Positions 1 through 5,828 of a DNA stretch of 6,680 nucleotides are shown here, piece by piece (within the stretch, counting starts at the first letter, position 1; each line of letters starts with the position of its first letter). The position numbers and the translations under genes are program-made. The notes below the pieces were generated by a model. The model was not told the origin of the DNA. It was given only the letters and a program-made list of their open reading frames with translations, and made no database searches. Source of the DNA: Deltaproteobacteria bacterium (GTDB taxonomy: Bacteria > Desulfobacterota > Desulfovibrionia > Desulfovibrionales > Desulfovibrionaceae); assembly GCA_020861205.1 (NCBI GenBank), contig JAJBSY010000419.1, forward strand, positions 1-6,680. The letters run 5' to 3'.

Positions 1-1
1 C

Positions 2-1018
2 GCGCAGGCCGCGGCCCCCGCCGCCCATGCGGTGGGTGATCTTCGCCTCACGCCCAACGCCAGGCAGCTCATCCGGGACGAGGGCATCGACATCGCCTCC
101 CTGGCTTCCATCCAGGGCACCGGGTTCAGGGGCGGGATCACGGCCAAGGACATCAAGGCCAGCCCGGCCGTCAAGGCCTCTCCCCTGGCGCGTAAAGTCG
201 CCGAGCGCGACGGCGTGGACCTCGGTTCCGTCTCGGGAACGGGCGTCGGCGGCAGGATCATGAAAGCCGACGTCGCTTCAGCGGCCACCCCGGCTTCGGC
301 TCCGGCCGGTACGGAAGAGAAAAAGATCCTTTCCGTTACGCCTTACAAGGGCGTGCGCAAGGTTATCGGCGAGCGTCTGGCCCAGAGCATGGCCCAATCG
401 CCGCACATCTACTTCACGGACAGCGTGGATACCACCAGGCTGACGGCGTTCCGCGCCCAGCTCAACGAATCCGGCGAAGGCAAGGTCGCGGTCTCCGACC
501 TGTTCATCCTGGCCGCCAGCCGGACGTTGCAGAAGTATCCCGAAATCAACGCGTCCCTCGTGGGTGACGAGATCATCGTTTACAAAAGCACCAACATCGG
601 GATCGCCGTCGCCGGCGACAACGGGCTGATCGTGCCCGTGGTGAAAAACGTCCAGGAAAAGCACCTCTCGGACATCGCGGTCGAGACCCGCGATCTTGTG
701 GAACGGGCCAAGGCCGGACGATTGGACCCCTCGGAATATTCCGGCGGCACCTTCACCATTTCCAATCTGGGGCCCTTCGGCATCGAGAACTTCACCGCCA
801 TCGTGAATCCGCCCGAATCGGCGATTCTGGCCGTGAGCGCCGTGAGGAAGGTCCCGGTCGTCGAGACGGACGAGCGCGGGAACGACGCGGTCGTGATCCG
901 GCCCATGATGAACATTCAGCTCAGCGTGGACCACAGGGTCATCGATGGTCTGCTGGCCGCAAGGTTTGTCAAGTACTTCAAGGAATTGCTCGAAAACCCC
1001 ATCAGGATTCTGATGTAG
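2..1018 (+). CDS. Dihydrolipoamide acyltransferase (E2), 3' part, with tandem E3-binding domains
   Basis: This is the acyltransferase core of a 2-oxo acid or acetoin dehydrogenase complex; it moves an acyl group from lipoyl-lysine to CoA in the cytoplasm. The frame is open from base 2, so the 5' end lies outside the window; 338 residues are visible. They begin with an Ala/Pro-rich linker (AQAAAPAAHA), typical of the flexible arm after a lipoyl domain, which is not visible. Two peripheral-subunit-binding domains follow, at about nt 47-154 (LTPNAR...GTGFRGGITAKDI) and 179-274 (SPLARK...GTGVGGRIMKADV). The catalytic domain covers about nt 329-1015 and contains FTISNLGPFG, NPPESAILAV and the active-site motif DHRVIDG (His codon at 932-934). 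E3 lies directly downstream. The family call is secure. Whether the complex acts on pyruvate, acetoin (AcoC-like) or another substrate cannot be read from this part. The GTG at 32 is an internal valine codon, not a start. Confidence 0.93.
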   Translation, partial: AQAAAPAAHAVGDLRLTPNARQLIRDEGIDIASLASIQGTGFRGGITAKDIKASPAVKASPLARKVAERDGVDLGSVSGTGVGGRIMKADVASAATPASAPAGTEEKKILSVTPYKGVRKVIGERLAQSMAQSPHIYFTDSVDTTRLTAFRAQLNESGEGKVAVSDLFILAASRTLQKYPEINASLVGDEIIVYKSTNIGIAVAGDNGLIVPVVKNVQEKHLSDIAVETRDLVERAKAGRLDPSEYSGGTFTISNLGPFGIENFTAIVNPPESAILAVSAVRKVPVVETDERGNDAVVIRPMMNIQLSVDHRVIDGLLAARFVKYFKELLENPIRILM

Positions 1019-1028
1019 GAACGGGCAT

Positions 1029-1100
1029 GGCGCGGGATACGTCCCGTCCCTTGCCGGGATGATTCCCGGCTCCCCCCGAAAGGGAAGGGACGTCCCGCGC
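1029..1100. repeat. Large imperfect inverted repeat with nested hairpin between E2 and E3 genes
   Basis: The arms pair as 1030-1037 with 1093-1100 (8 bp), 1040-1045 with 1087-1092 (6 bp) and 1047-1052 with 1080-1085 (6 bp). The interruptions are a 2-nt bulge (1038-1039) and one G/A mismatch (1046/1086). Nested inside is a perfect 7-bp hairpin, 1053-1059 with 1064-1070, loop TGAT. No T-tract follows the right arm (it continues AATTGTTGAG), so this is not a canonical intrinsic terminator. It could be an mRNA-stabilising or processing structure, a partial terminator that lowers E3 expression relative to E2, or a REP-like palindromic element. The pairing is read directly; the role is inferred. 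Confidence 0.7.
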
Positions 1101-1109
1101 AATTGTTGA

Positions 1110-1131
1110 GCCTCTGAGAGGCGATCCTCTC
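1110..1131 (+). promoter_or_regulatory. Two mutually exclusive small hairpins in the E3 leader
   Basis: The tract CCTCT-GAGAGG-CGAT-CCTCTC lets the central GAGAGG segment pair in either direction. It can pair leftward (1110-1114 with 1118-1122, loop TGA) or rightward (1116-1121 with 1126-1131, loop CGAT). Only one can form at a time. The element lies just upstream of the AAGGAG ribosome site (1148-1153) of the E3 gene. This resembles the geometry of a switching leader, but both stems are short (5-6 bp) and there is no evidence of a ligand or of a controlled site. It may be coincidence. Confidence 0.25.
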
Positions 1132-1161
1132 CGGGACGCTGACAAACAAGGAGATACCCGC

Positions 1162-2544
1162 ATGGCGGCATATGAGTTTGACGTACTGGTAATCGGCGGC
1201 GGCCCGGGAGGATACGTGGCGGCCATCAAGGCGGCCAAGGAAGGCAAAAAGGTCTGCATCGCCGAACGGGCCAATTTCGGCGGCGTTTGCCTGAACGAGG
1301 GCTGCATCCCGACCAAGACGCTTATCAAAACGGCCAATACGCTCCAGGAGATCAAGGAAGCCGCGAGCTTCGGCATTGAAGGCGTGAATCCTGCAAACGT
1401 CTCCGTTTCCATGGAAAAATTGCAAAAACGCAAACAAGGCGTGGTGCAGACCCTGGTCGGCGGGGTCAAGGGCCTTCTTCGCGGCAACAAGGTGACGGTC
1501 ATGGAAGGGGCCGCCTCGTTCGTGGACGCCCACACGGTGGACGTCGCCGGGAAAAAGGTCACGTTCGAATACGGCATCATCGCCACGGGTTCGAACGTTC
1601 TGGTTCCCTCTTTCATCAAGCGGGAAGGGACGAACCGCATCCTGACCAGCCGCGAGGCCCTGAACATCGACGCCGTCCCCGCCTCCATCGCCATCATCGG
1701 CGGGGGGGTTATCGGCGTCGAGTTCGCCTACCTGTTCAACAAGCTGGGCAGCAAGGTGACCGTGCTGGAACTTATGGAAAACATCCTGCCGATGGTGGAT
1801 GAGGAAGTCTCCGGCATGGCGAAGAAACGCCTTGAAAAAGACGGCGTGACCTTCCACATGGGCGCGAAGGTGCAGGCCGTGAAGGACAACGCGGTGCTGT
1901 TCGAGAAAGGCGGCAAGGCCGAATCCGTCAAGGCGGACTGCGTGCTGATGGCCGTGGGCCGCGTGCCGAACACCGAGGGGCTAAACGCCGAAAAGATCGG
2001 CATCGCCTTCGAGAAGGCGTCCATCAAGACGGACGACCGCCTGAGGACCAACATCCCCAACATTTACGCCATCGGCGACGTGAACGGCAAGGTCATGCTG
2101 GCCCACACCGCTTCCCATGAGGGCATGGTGGCCGTCGACGCCATTTGCGGCAAACACGCCCGCATGGAGTACGACAAGATTCCCTCCTGCATTTACCTGG
2201 ATCCGGAAATCGCCTGCATCGGCCTGACGGAAAAGCAGGCCAGGGAGCGGGGGCTGCGCGTGAAGATCGGCAAATTCCCCATGGCCGCCAACGGCAAATC
2301 CCTGGTGGAAGGCGACACGGACGGCATGGCCAAGGTCATAGTCGATGCCGAGTTCGGCGAAATACTCGGCGTGCACCTCTACGGCAAGCACACCACCGAC
2401 ATGATCGCGGAACTCTCCGTGGCCATGAGCATGGAAGCCACGGCCGACGAGATCATCCACGCCATCCATCCGCATCCGACCGTGAGCGAATCCCTGCCAG
2501 AAGCGTTCATGGCCGCTTACGGCAAGGCCATTCACTGCATGTAA
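1162..2544 (+). CDS. lpdA: Dihydrolipoyl dehydrogenase (E3)
   Basis: This flavoprotein reoxidises dihydrolipoyl groups on E2, passing electrons through a disulfide and FAD to NAD+. At 460 residues it is of normal length and has no N-terminal lipoyl domain, unlike some acetoin-operon E3 proteins. Visible elements are the FAD-binding GGGPGG loop (residues 12-17) with ribose-binding Glu35, and the redox motif GGVCLNEGCIPTK with Cys43 and Cys48. The NAD-binding GGGVIG (180-185) is followed by Glu203, and YAIGDV forms part of the second FAD contact. The C-terminal dimerisation domain ends with HPHPTVSE, whose His438-Glu443 pair is the catalytic base dyad. All key residues are present. The start ATG follows AAGGAG (1148-1153) with 8 nt spacing. 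It lies 143 nt after the E2 gene, so it is the expected partner of that complex. Other flavin disulfide reductases are excluded by the redox motif plus HPHPTVSE. Confidence 0.96.
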   Translation: MAAYEFDVLVIGGGPGGYVAAIKAAKEGKKVCIAERANFGGVCLNEGCIPTKTLIKTANTLQEIKEAASFGIEGVNPANVSVSMEKLQKRKQGVVQTLVGGVKGLLRGNKVTVMEGAASFVDAHTVDVAGKKVTFEYGIIATGSNVLVPSFIKREGTNRILTSREALNIDAVPASIAIIGGGVIGVEFAYLFNKLGSKVTVLELMENILPMVDEEVSGMAKKRLEKDGVTFHMGAKVQAVKDNAVLFEKGGKAESVKADCVLMAVGRVPNTEGLNAEKIGIAFEKASIKTDDRLRTNIPNIYAIGDVNGKVMLAHTASHEGMVAVDAICGKHARMEYDKIPSCIYLDPEIACIGLTEKQARERGLRVKIGKFPMAANGKSLVEGDTDGMAKVIVDAEFGEILGVHLYGKHTTDMIAELSVAMSMEATADEIIHAIHPHPTVSESLPEAFMAAYGKAIHCM

Positions 2545-2551
2545 AAAAGCG

Positions 2552-2568
2552 GCCGGTACCATACCGGC
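2552..2568. repeat. Perfect 7-bp hairpin after the E3 gene
   Basis: GCCGGTA (2552-2558) pairs exactly with TACCGGC (2562-2568) around the loop CCA, 7 nt after the E3 stop codon. An A-run (2543-2548) precedes it, but no T-run follows on the + strand, so termination of + strand transcription is unlikely to be strong. Read on the opposite strand, the A-run becomes a T-run after the stem, but no antisense gene is present for it to serve. A second, weaker 5-bp hairpin (2586-2590 with 2596-2600, loop TTTTC) lies just before the next ribosome site. Confidence 0.5.
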
Positions 2569-2607
2569 GAACAAACCGTGGACGCGCTGCTTTTCGCAGC
2601 CGGTCCC

Positions 2608-2614
2608 AAAGGAG
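2608..2614 (+). promoter_or_regulatory. Ribosome binding site that fixes the SDR 1 start at 2623
   Basis: AAAGGAG lies 8 nt before the ATG at 2623. The frame is also open back to a GTG at 2578, but that codon has no Shine-Dalgarno sequence and would add 15 residues ahead of the usual beta-strand of the Rossmann fold. A second ATG at 2626 directly follows and is 11 nt from the site, so it is the less likely start. Confidence 0.8.
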
Positions 2615-2622
2615 ATGGCAAT

Positions 2623-3345
2623 ATGATGCTGAAAGACAGGGTAGCGCTCATTACAGGGGCATCGCGCGGGATAGGACAGACCATTGCCGAACTCTTCATA
2701 AAGGAAGGCGCGACCGTCATAAACGGGGATATTACCGTGAGCGGCACCTCCCTGACCAAGGTAGCCGACCGCCTCTACGAAGTGAAACTCGACGTGTCGA
2801 ACAGCGCCGGGGTGAAGGCGGTGATCGACGCCATTGTCAAGGCGCACGGCAAGCTGGACATCCTGGTCAACAACGCCGGCATCTGCCCTCCCATGGGTCC
2901 CAACGTCGAGGAAGTTTCCCAGGAAGAATGGGACAAGGTTCTGAAGGTGAACCTAGGCGGCATGGTGGCCTGCACCAACGCCGCGTTGCCGCACATGCGC
3001 GCGGCCAAGTTCGGCAGAATCATCAGCATGGCCTCCATTGCCGGGGAAACCGGCGGCGTCGCGTCGTCCATCGCGTATTCCGCGTCCAAAGCGGCCATCA
3101 TCGCCACCACCAAGGTCGTCGCCAAGAAGGAAGGCCTGAACAACATCACGGCCAACTGCATCGCGCCAGGGTGGATCATCACGGAAATGACCAAGGATCA
3201 TAAGCAAAACCTGTCGCTGTGCCCCATGGGCAAACGCGGCGAGACCCTGGACGTCGCCTATGCGGCCCTCTATCTGGCCAGCGAAATGGGCCGGTACATC
3301 ACCGGAACCACCATGGACGTAAACGGCGGCGTGTACATGCAATAA
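2623..3345 (+). CDS. Short-chain dehydrogenase/reductase (SDR 1), NAD-type
   Basis: This is a 240-residue classical SDR that probably oxidises a secondary alcohol, or reduces a ketone, in the cytoplasm. Motifs in order are TGASRGIG (residues 11-18) for the dinucleotide, Asp36 at the end of the second beta-strand, which favours NAD(H), and NNAG (83-86). The catalytic tetrad is Asn110, Ser138, Tyr152 and Lys156 (YSASK). The C-terminal half carries the IAPGWI segment and ends in the usual GTTMDVNGG signature. The region between Asp36 and the next strand is a little short, which explains a length slightly under the usual 245-255 residues. It resembles the FabG / acetoin-reductase / polyol-dehydrogenase part of the superfamily, which cannot be divided by substrate from sequence alone. 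FabG is less likely because no fatty-acid synthesis genes are nearby. The gene sits between E3 and an MDR dehydrogenase, which supports a catabolic role. Confidence 0.9.
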   Translation: MMLKDRVALITGASRGIGQTIAELFIKEGATVINGDITVSGTSLTKVADRLYEVKLDVSNSAGVKAVIDAIVKAHGKLDILVNNAGICPPMGPNVEEVSQEEWDKVLKVNLGGMVACTNAALPHMRAAKFGRIISMASIAGETGGVASSIAYSASKAAIIATTKVVAKKEGLNNITANCIAPGWIITEMTKDHKQNLSLCPMGKRGETLDVAYAALYLASEMGRYITGTTMDVNGGVYMQ

Positions 3346-3350
3346 CTGTC

Positions 3351-3383
3351 TCCTCGCCGGGCGGCGTGGCGCCGCCCGGAGGA
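3351..3383. repeat. Strong GC-rich hairpin between SDR 1 and MDR genes
   Basis: CCGGGCGGCG (3357-3366) pairs perfectly over 10 bp with 3370-3379 around the loop TGG. TCCT (3351-3354) pairs with AGGA (3380-3383), extending the stem across a 2-nt bulge. It begins 5 nt after the SDR 1 stop codon. The following bases are TTCCATG, with no T-tract, so it is a poor intrinsic terminator. Protection of the upstream mRNA from 3' exonucleases, or an RNase cleavage boundary, is more likely (inference). Confidence 0.65.
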
Positions 3384-3420
3384 TTCCATGCCCGCCTGAC
3401 GCCCAACAGGGAGTAATTGT

Positions 3421-4452
3421 ATGAAAGCAGTGCAAAAAGTAGCCAAAGGCCCTACCGGGATAGCCCTGATGGACGTTCCGGAACCCACGCCCGCCCCCAA
3501 CGAGCTGAAAATAAAGGTTCACGCCGCCGGCATCTGCGGCACCGACCTGCATATCAAGTATGACGAATATACGTATTTCCCGCCGGTGACCATGGGCCAC
3601 GAATACTCGGGAACCGTCGTGGAAGTCGGGTCCGAGGTTTCCGGGTTCGCCGTCGGCGACCGGGTCGTTTCCCTGACCGCCATCCACACCTGCGGCCATT
3701 GCCGCTATTGCTACGAAGGGTTGTTGATGCTCTGCCAGGAAAGACTTTCCATCGGTTCCGGCAGAAACGGCGCGTTCGCCGAATACATGGTCATTCCGTC
3801 CCACCTGGCGTTTCATATCCCGGACGGGGTTTCCCTGGAGGCGGCCGCCTTGAGCGAACCGCTGGCCTGCGTGGTGCGCGGCGTTATCGAGCGGGCGGAC
3901 GTCAAGGCCGGCGACTACGCCCTGGTATCCGGACCGGGAGCGATCGGGCAGCTGGCCCTGCAGTGCGCCAAAGCCAGCGGCGCGCGGGTCGCCGTTTCCG
4001 GCACCAGCCGGGACGCTGAGCGGCTCGCCCTTTCCCGCGAGCTCGGCGCGGACGAGACCTTCACCGTCGATAGCGTGGACATGGCCGAAGCTACCGCCAA
4101 ATTCACCGGCGGCGCGGGATTCGACATAGCCTTCGAATGCTCCGGCGCGGCCCCTGCCGCCGACGCGTGTCTGCGCGCCTTGCGCAAGCATTCGCAGTAT
4201 GCGCAAATCGGCATATTCGGAAAACCGATCACGTTCGACATGGATATGGCCCTTTTGAAGGAAATCAAGCTCACCAACAGTTTCGCCTCGGAACGCACCT
4301 CCTGGATCATCGCGTTGCGGCTCCTTGCGGATAAAAAGGTCAACACGCTCCCCCTGATCAGCGGCAAATTCCCCCTTGAAGAGTGGGAAAAGGCCTTCAG
4401 CATGGCTGAAAACAGGGAAGGATACAAAATCCTTTTCATGCCCGGTTCCTGA
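3421..4452 (+). CDS. Zinc-dependent medium-chain alcohol/polyol dehydrogenase (MDR)
   Basis: This 343-residue protein of the sorbitol / threonine / butanediol dehydrogenase type oxidises a secondary alcohol to a ketone in the cytoplasm. The GroES-like N-terminal domain carries the catalytic zinc ligands Cys39 (GICGTD), His60-Glu61 (GHEYSG) and the conserved Glu146 (SEPLACV). The structural zinc site is complete: Cys91, Cys94, Cys97 and Cys105. The Rossmann domain has GPGAIG (171-176). After the second strand it reads VSGTSRDAERL, with no Asp or Glu where NAD enzymes normally bind the ribose and with Arg197 present, so NADP(H) use is possible. The C-terminal segment (PLISGKFPLEEWEKAF) is normal for the family. 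The ATG follows AGGGAG (3408-3413) with 7 nt spacing. Next to E2/E3 genes, a (2R,3R)-butanediol dehydrogenase role would make sense. L-iditol- or galactitol-phosphate-type polyol dehydrogenases are equally compatible. Confidence 0.92.
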   Translation: MKAVQKVAKGPTGIALMDVPEPTPAPNELKIKVHAAGICGTDLHIKYDEYTYFPPVTMGHEYSGTVVEVGSEVSGFAVGDRVVSLTAIHTCGHCRYCYEGLLMLCQERLSIGSGRNGAFAEYMVIPSHLAFHIPDGVSLEAAALSEPLACVVRGVIERADVKAGDYALVSGPGAIGQLALQCAKASGARVAVSGTSRDAERLALSRELGADETFTVDSVDMAEATAKFTGGAGFDIAFECSGAAPAADACLRALRKHSQYAQIGIFGKPITFDMDMALLKEIKLTNSFASERTSWIIALRLLADKKVNTLPLISGKFPLEEWEKAFSMAENREGYKILFMPGS

Positions 4453-4486
4453 AAAAACAACCGCTCACCCTCGGTGGCGAACAGCT

Positions 4487-4491
4487 AGGAG
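4487..4491 (+). promoter_or_regulatory. Ribosome binding site that fixes the VOC gene start at 4502
   Basis: AGGAG lies 10 nt before the ATG at 4502. The same frame is open upstream to an ATG at 4376, inside the MDR gene. That extension is basic, matches no VOC domain, and is an out-of-frame reading of MDR coding sequence, so 4502 is chosen. Confidence 0.8.
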
Positions 4492-4501
4492 AAAACGTTT
4501 T

Positions 4502-4969
4502 ATGGCCATCACCAAACTTCCTCCGATAGGGCATGTCGGCATCGTGGTCGCGGACATGGACAAGGCGCTCGCCGAACTGCGGGAACTATACGGGCTGCCA
4601 GGTCTGGACACGACCTATTCCTTCAAACCGATGCGCGTCTGGGCCTGGGGCAAGGAAATCAGCGGCTGCGAAATTAAAATCTGCATGACGGACTGGACCG
4701 ACACCCTCAAGATGGAAATCCTGCAGCCGGTTTTCGGAGCGATCGAGCATGAGCGGTTCGTGCGCGAGTGCGGCGGGGGTATGCACCATACCGCTTACTA
4801 CGTGAAGGAATATGGGGAATACCGCGAATTTATCCTGAAAAAAGGCGGCGAAATCATTTTTGAAAGCGAGACCGAGGACGACAAAGGCTACAGACGCTGT
4901 TGTTACGCCAGGTTCCCCCAGACGAAGATGGTTGTGGAGATTTTGGAATACGCCTGGTTCCGCAAGTAG
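4502..4969 (+). CDS. VOC-fold metalloprotein, methylmalonyl-CoA epimerase/glyoxalase-like
   Basis: This 155-residue protein is built of two vicinal-oxygen-chelate (betaalphabetabetabeta) halves. Half one begins IGHVGIVVADMDKAL and half two begins MHHTAYYV. The metal ligands expected for the fold are visible: His11, Glu72 (KMEILQP), His96 and Glu146 (VVEILEY). This arrangement and length resemble methylmalonyl-CoA epimerase and related lyases and isomerases. They are unlike extradiol dioxygenases, which are usually larger and depend on oxygen. Likely chemistry is proton abstraction next to a carbonyl, giving epimerisation or isomerisation of a 2-hydroxyketone, an acyl-CoA or a sugar-derived keto intermediate. 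No mutase or carboxylase gene of the methylmalonyl-CoA route lies in the window, so a different substrate is plausible. Aromatic residues near the centre (Trp47, Trp49, Trp65) could line the pocket. The gene sits 49 nt after the MDR gene and 30 nt before SDR 2, as expected for an operon member. The fold is fairly certain; the function is not. Confidence 0.82.
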   Translation: MAITKLPPIGHVGIVVADMDKALAELRELYGLPGLDTTYSFKPMRVWAWGKEISGCEIKICMTDWTDTLKMEILQPVFGAIEHERFVRECGGGMHHTAYYVKEYGEYREFILKKGGEIIFESETEDDKGYRRCCYARFPQTKMVVEILEYAWFRK

Positions 4970-4999
4970 CGGGCACGCCCCCCTGAACAAGGAGAAGCC

Positions 5000-5782
5000 A
5001 TGCAATCACAATTCTGTCTGAAAGGTAAAAAGGCCCTCATTACCGGCGGCGCGGCGGGTATCGGCCAGTCGCTCGGCTATGCCCTCGCTTCGGCGGGAGC
5101 CGCCATCGCCGTGGCGGATATCGACGAGGAAGCCGCCCGGAAAACGGCGGACGCGATCAAGGCCAAGCATGGTGTGCAAACGACGGCCATCCGGGTCGAC
5201 GTCACGGACCCCGCCCAGTGCGCCGCGATGGTGGCGCGCTCCGCGGACGACCTCGGGGGCGTGGACGTTTGCGTCGCAAACGCGGGCATTACCATCACAG
5301 GCGTTTCCCTGCTTGATTATACCCCCGAGCAGTGGAACAAGATCATGAGCGTCAATTTGAACGGCGTTTTCTACACCGACCAGGCGGCGGCCCGGTATTT
5401 GGTGAAGCAGGGCACGGGCGGCCGCATCATCAACATGTGCTCCATGGGCGGAACGATCATAACGTACCACCCCTATGGGGCGAGCGGCGCGTACTGCACG
5501 GCCAAGGGCGGTGTGAAACAGCTGACCAAGGCTTTTGCCCTGGACCTCGCCAAGCACCGCATAACCGTGAACTGCATCAGCCCGGGATACGTGCGCACGG
5601 CGCTTTCCGCCAAATTCTGGGAAGATCCCCAGAGCAGCGGCGACAAACTCCGGGCGACCCCCCTTGGCAGACCCGGCGAACCGGAAGATCTCGACGGCCT
5701 CGCCATCTACCTCGCTTCCGATGCCTCCGCGTACATGACAGGCTCCGACGTTATCATCGACGGCGGCTTCACCGTCATATGA
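5000..5782 (+). CDS. Short-chain dehydrogenase/reductase (SDR 2), polyol-dehydrogenase-like, NAD-type
   Basis: This is a 260-residue classical SDR. It shows TGGAAGIG (residues 15-22), Asp40 after the second strand (VADID), which indicates NAD(H), and ANAG (93-96). The catalytic tetrad is Asn119, Ser148 (MCSMGG), Tyr165 and Lys169 (YCTAK). SPGYVRT follows the catalytic helix, and the end is TGSDVIIDGG. The Ser148-Tyr165 spacing of 17 is a few residues longer than the usual 13-15, because of an insertion reading TIITYHPYGASG. SMxG-type motifs with a long loop occur in sorbitol/mannitol/xylulose-type SDRs, so a polyol or ketose substrate is the best guess. It clearly differs from SDR 1 in the substrate-binding parts, so the two probably act on different carbons or stereochemistries rather than being a recent duplication. 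AAGGAG (4989-4994) lies only 5 nt before the ATG. The gene is 30 nt after the VOC gene. Confidence 0.9.
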   Translation: MQSQFCLKGKKALITGGAAGIGQSLGYALASAGAAIAVADIDEEAARKTADAIKAKHGVQTTAIRVDVTDPAQCAAMVARSADDLGGVDVCVANAGITITGVSLLDYTPEQWNKIMSVNLNGVFYTDQAAARYLVKQGTGGRIINMCSMGGTIITYHPYGASGAYCTAKGGVKQLTKAFALDLAKHRITVNCISPGYVRTALSAKFWEDPQSSGDKLRATPLGRPGEPEDLDGLAIYLASDASAYMTGSDVIIDGGFTVI

Positions 5783-5828
5783 CGCGGCGGCAATAACCTT
5801 GCAACCATAACCGATTAGGAGGTTTTTC

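Noticed and set aside
1103..1131. TTGTTG as a possible -35 promoter box ahead of the E3 gene
   Set aside because: No acceptable -10 box is found at 16-18 nt downstream; the region there is CCTCTCC-like.
916..1857. 313-codon - strand frame spanning the E2-E3 gap
   Set aside because: It covers an otherwise non-coding gap, but it runs through the palindrome and antisense to conserved coding sequence, and its composition is that of a shadow frame.
2145..3203. 352-codon open frame on the + strand overlapping E3 and SDR 1
   Set aside because: It is an Arg/Gln/His-rich out-of-frame reading of two genes whose motifs are intact; it has no domain of its own.
3351..3390. Intrinsic terminator between SDR 1 and the MDR
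   Set aside because: The stem is strong, but there is no T-run after it and the MDR gene follows closely on the same strand, so operon continuity is more likely.
2953..4206. 417-codon open frame on the - strand
   Set aside because: It lies antisense to SDR 1 and the MDR, is rich in Gly/Ala/His/Arg with no recognisable motif, and is explained by G/C-biased third codon positions of the real genes.
4376..4501. N-terminal extension of the VOC protein from the ATG at 4376
   Set aside because: It would overlap the MDR gene out of frame, has no ribosome site, and adds a basic stretch foreign to the fold; AGGAG before 4502 fixes the start.
2623..5782. SDR 1 and SDR 2 as a recent tandem duplication
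   Set aside because: Beyond the superfamily motifs the proteins differ in length, active-site spacing and most of their sequence, so they are old paralogues at best.
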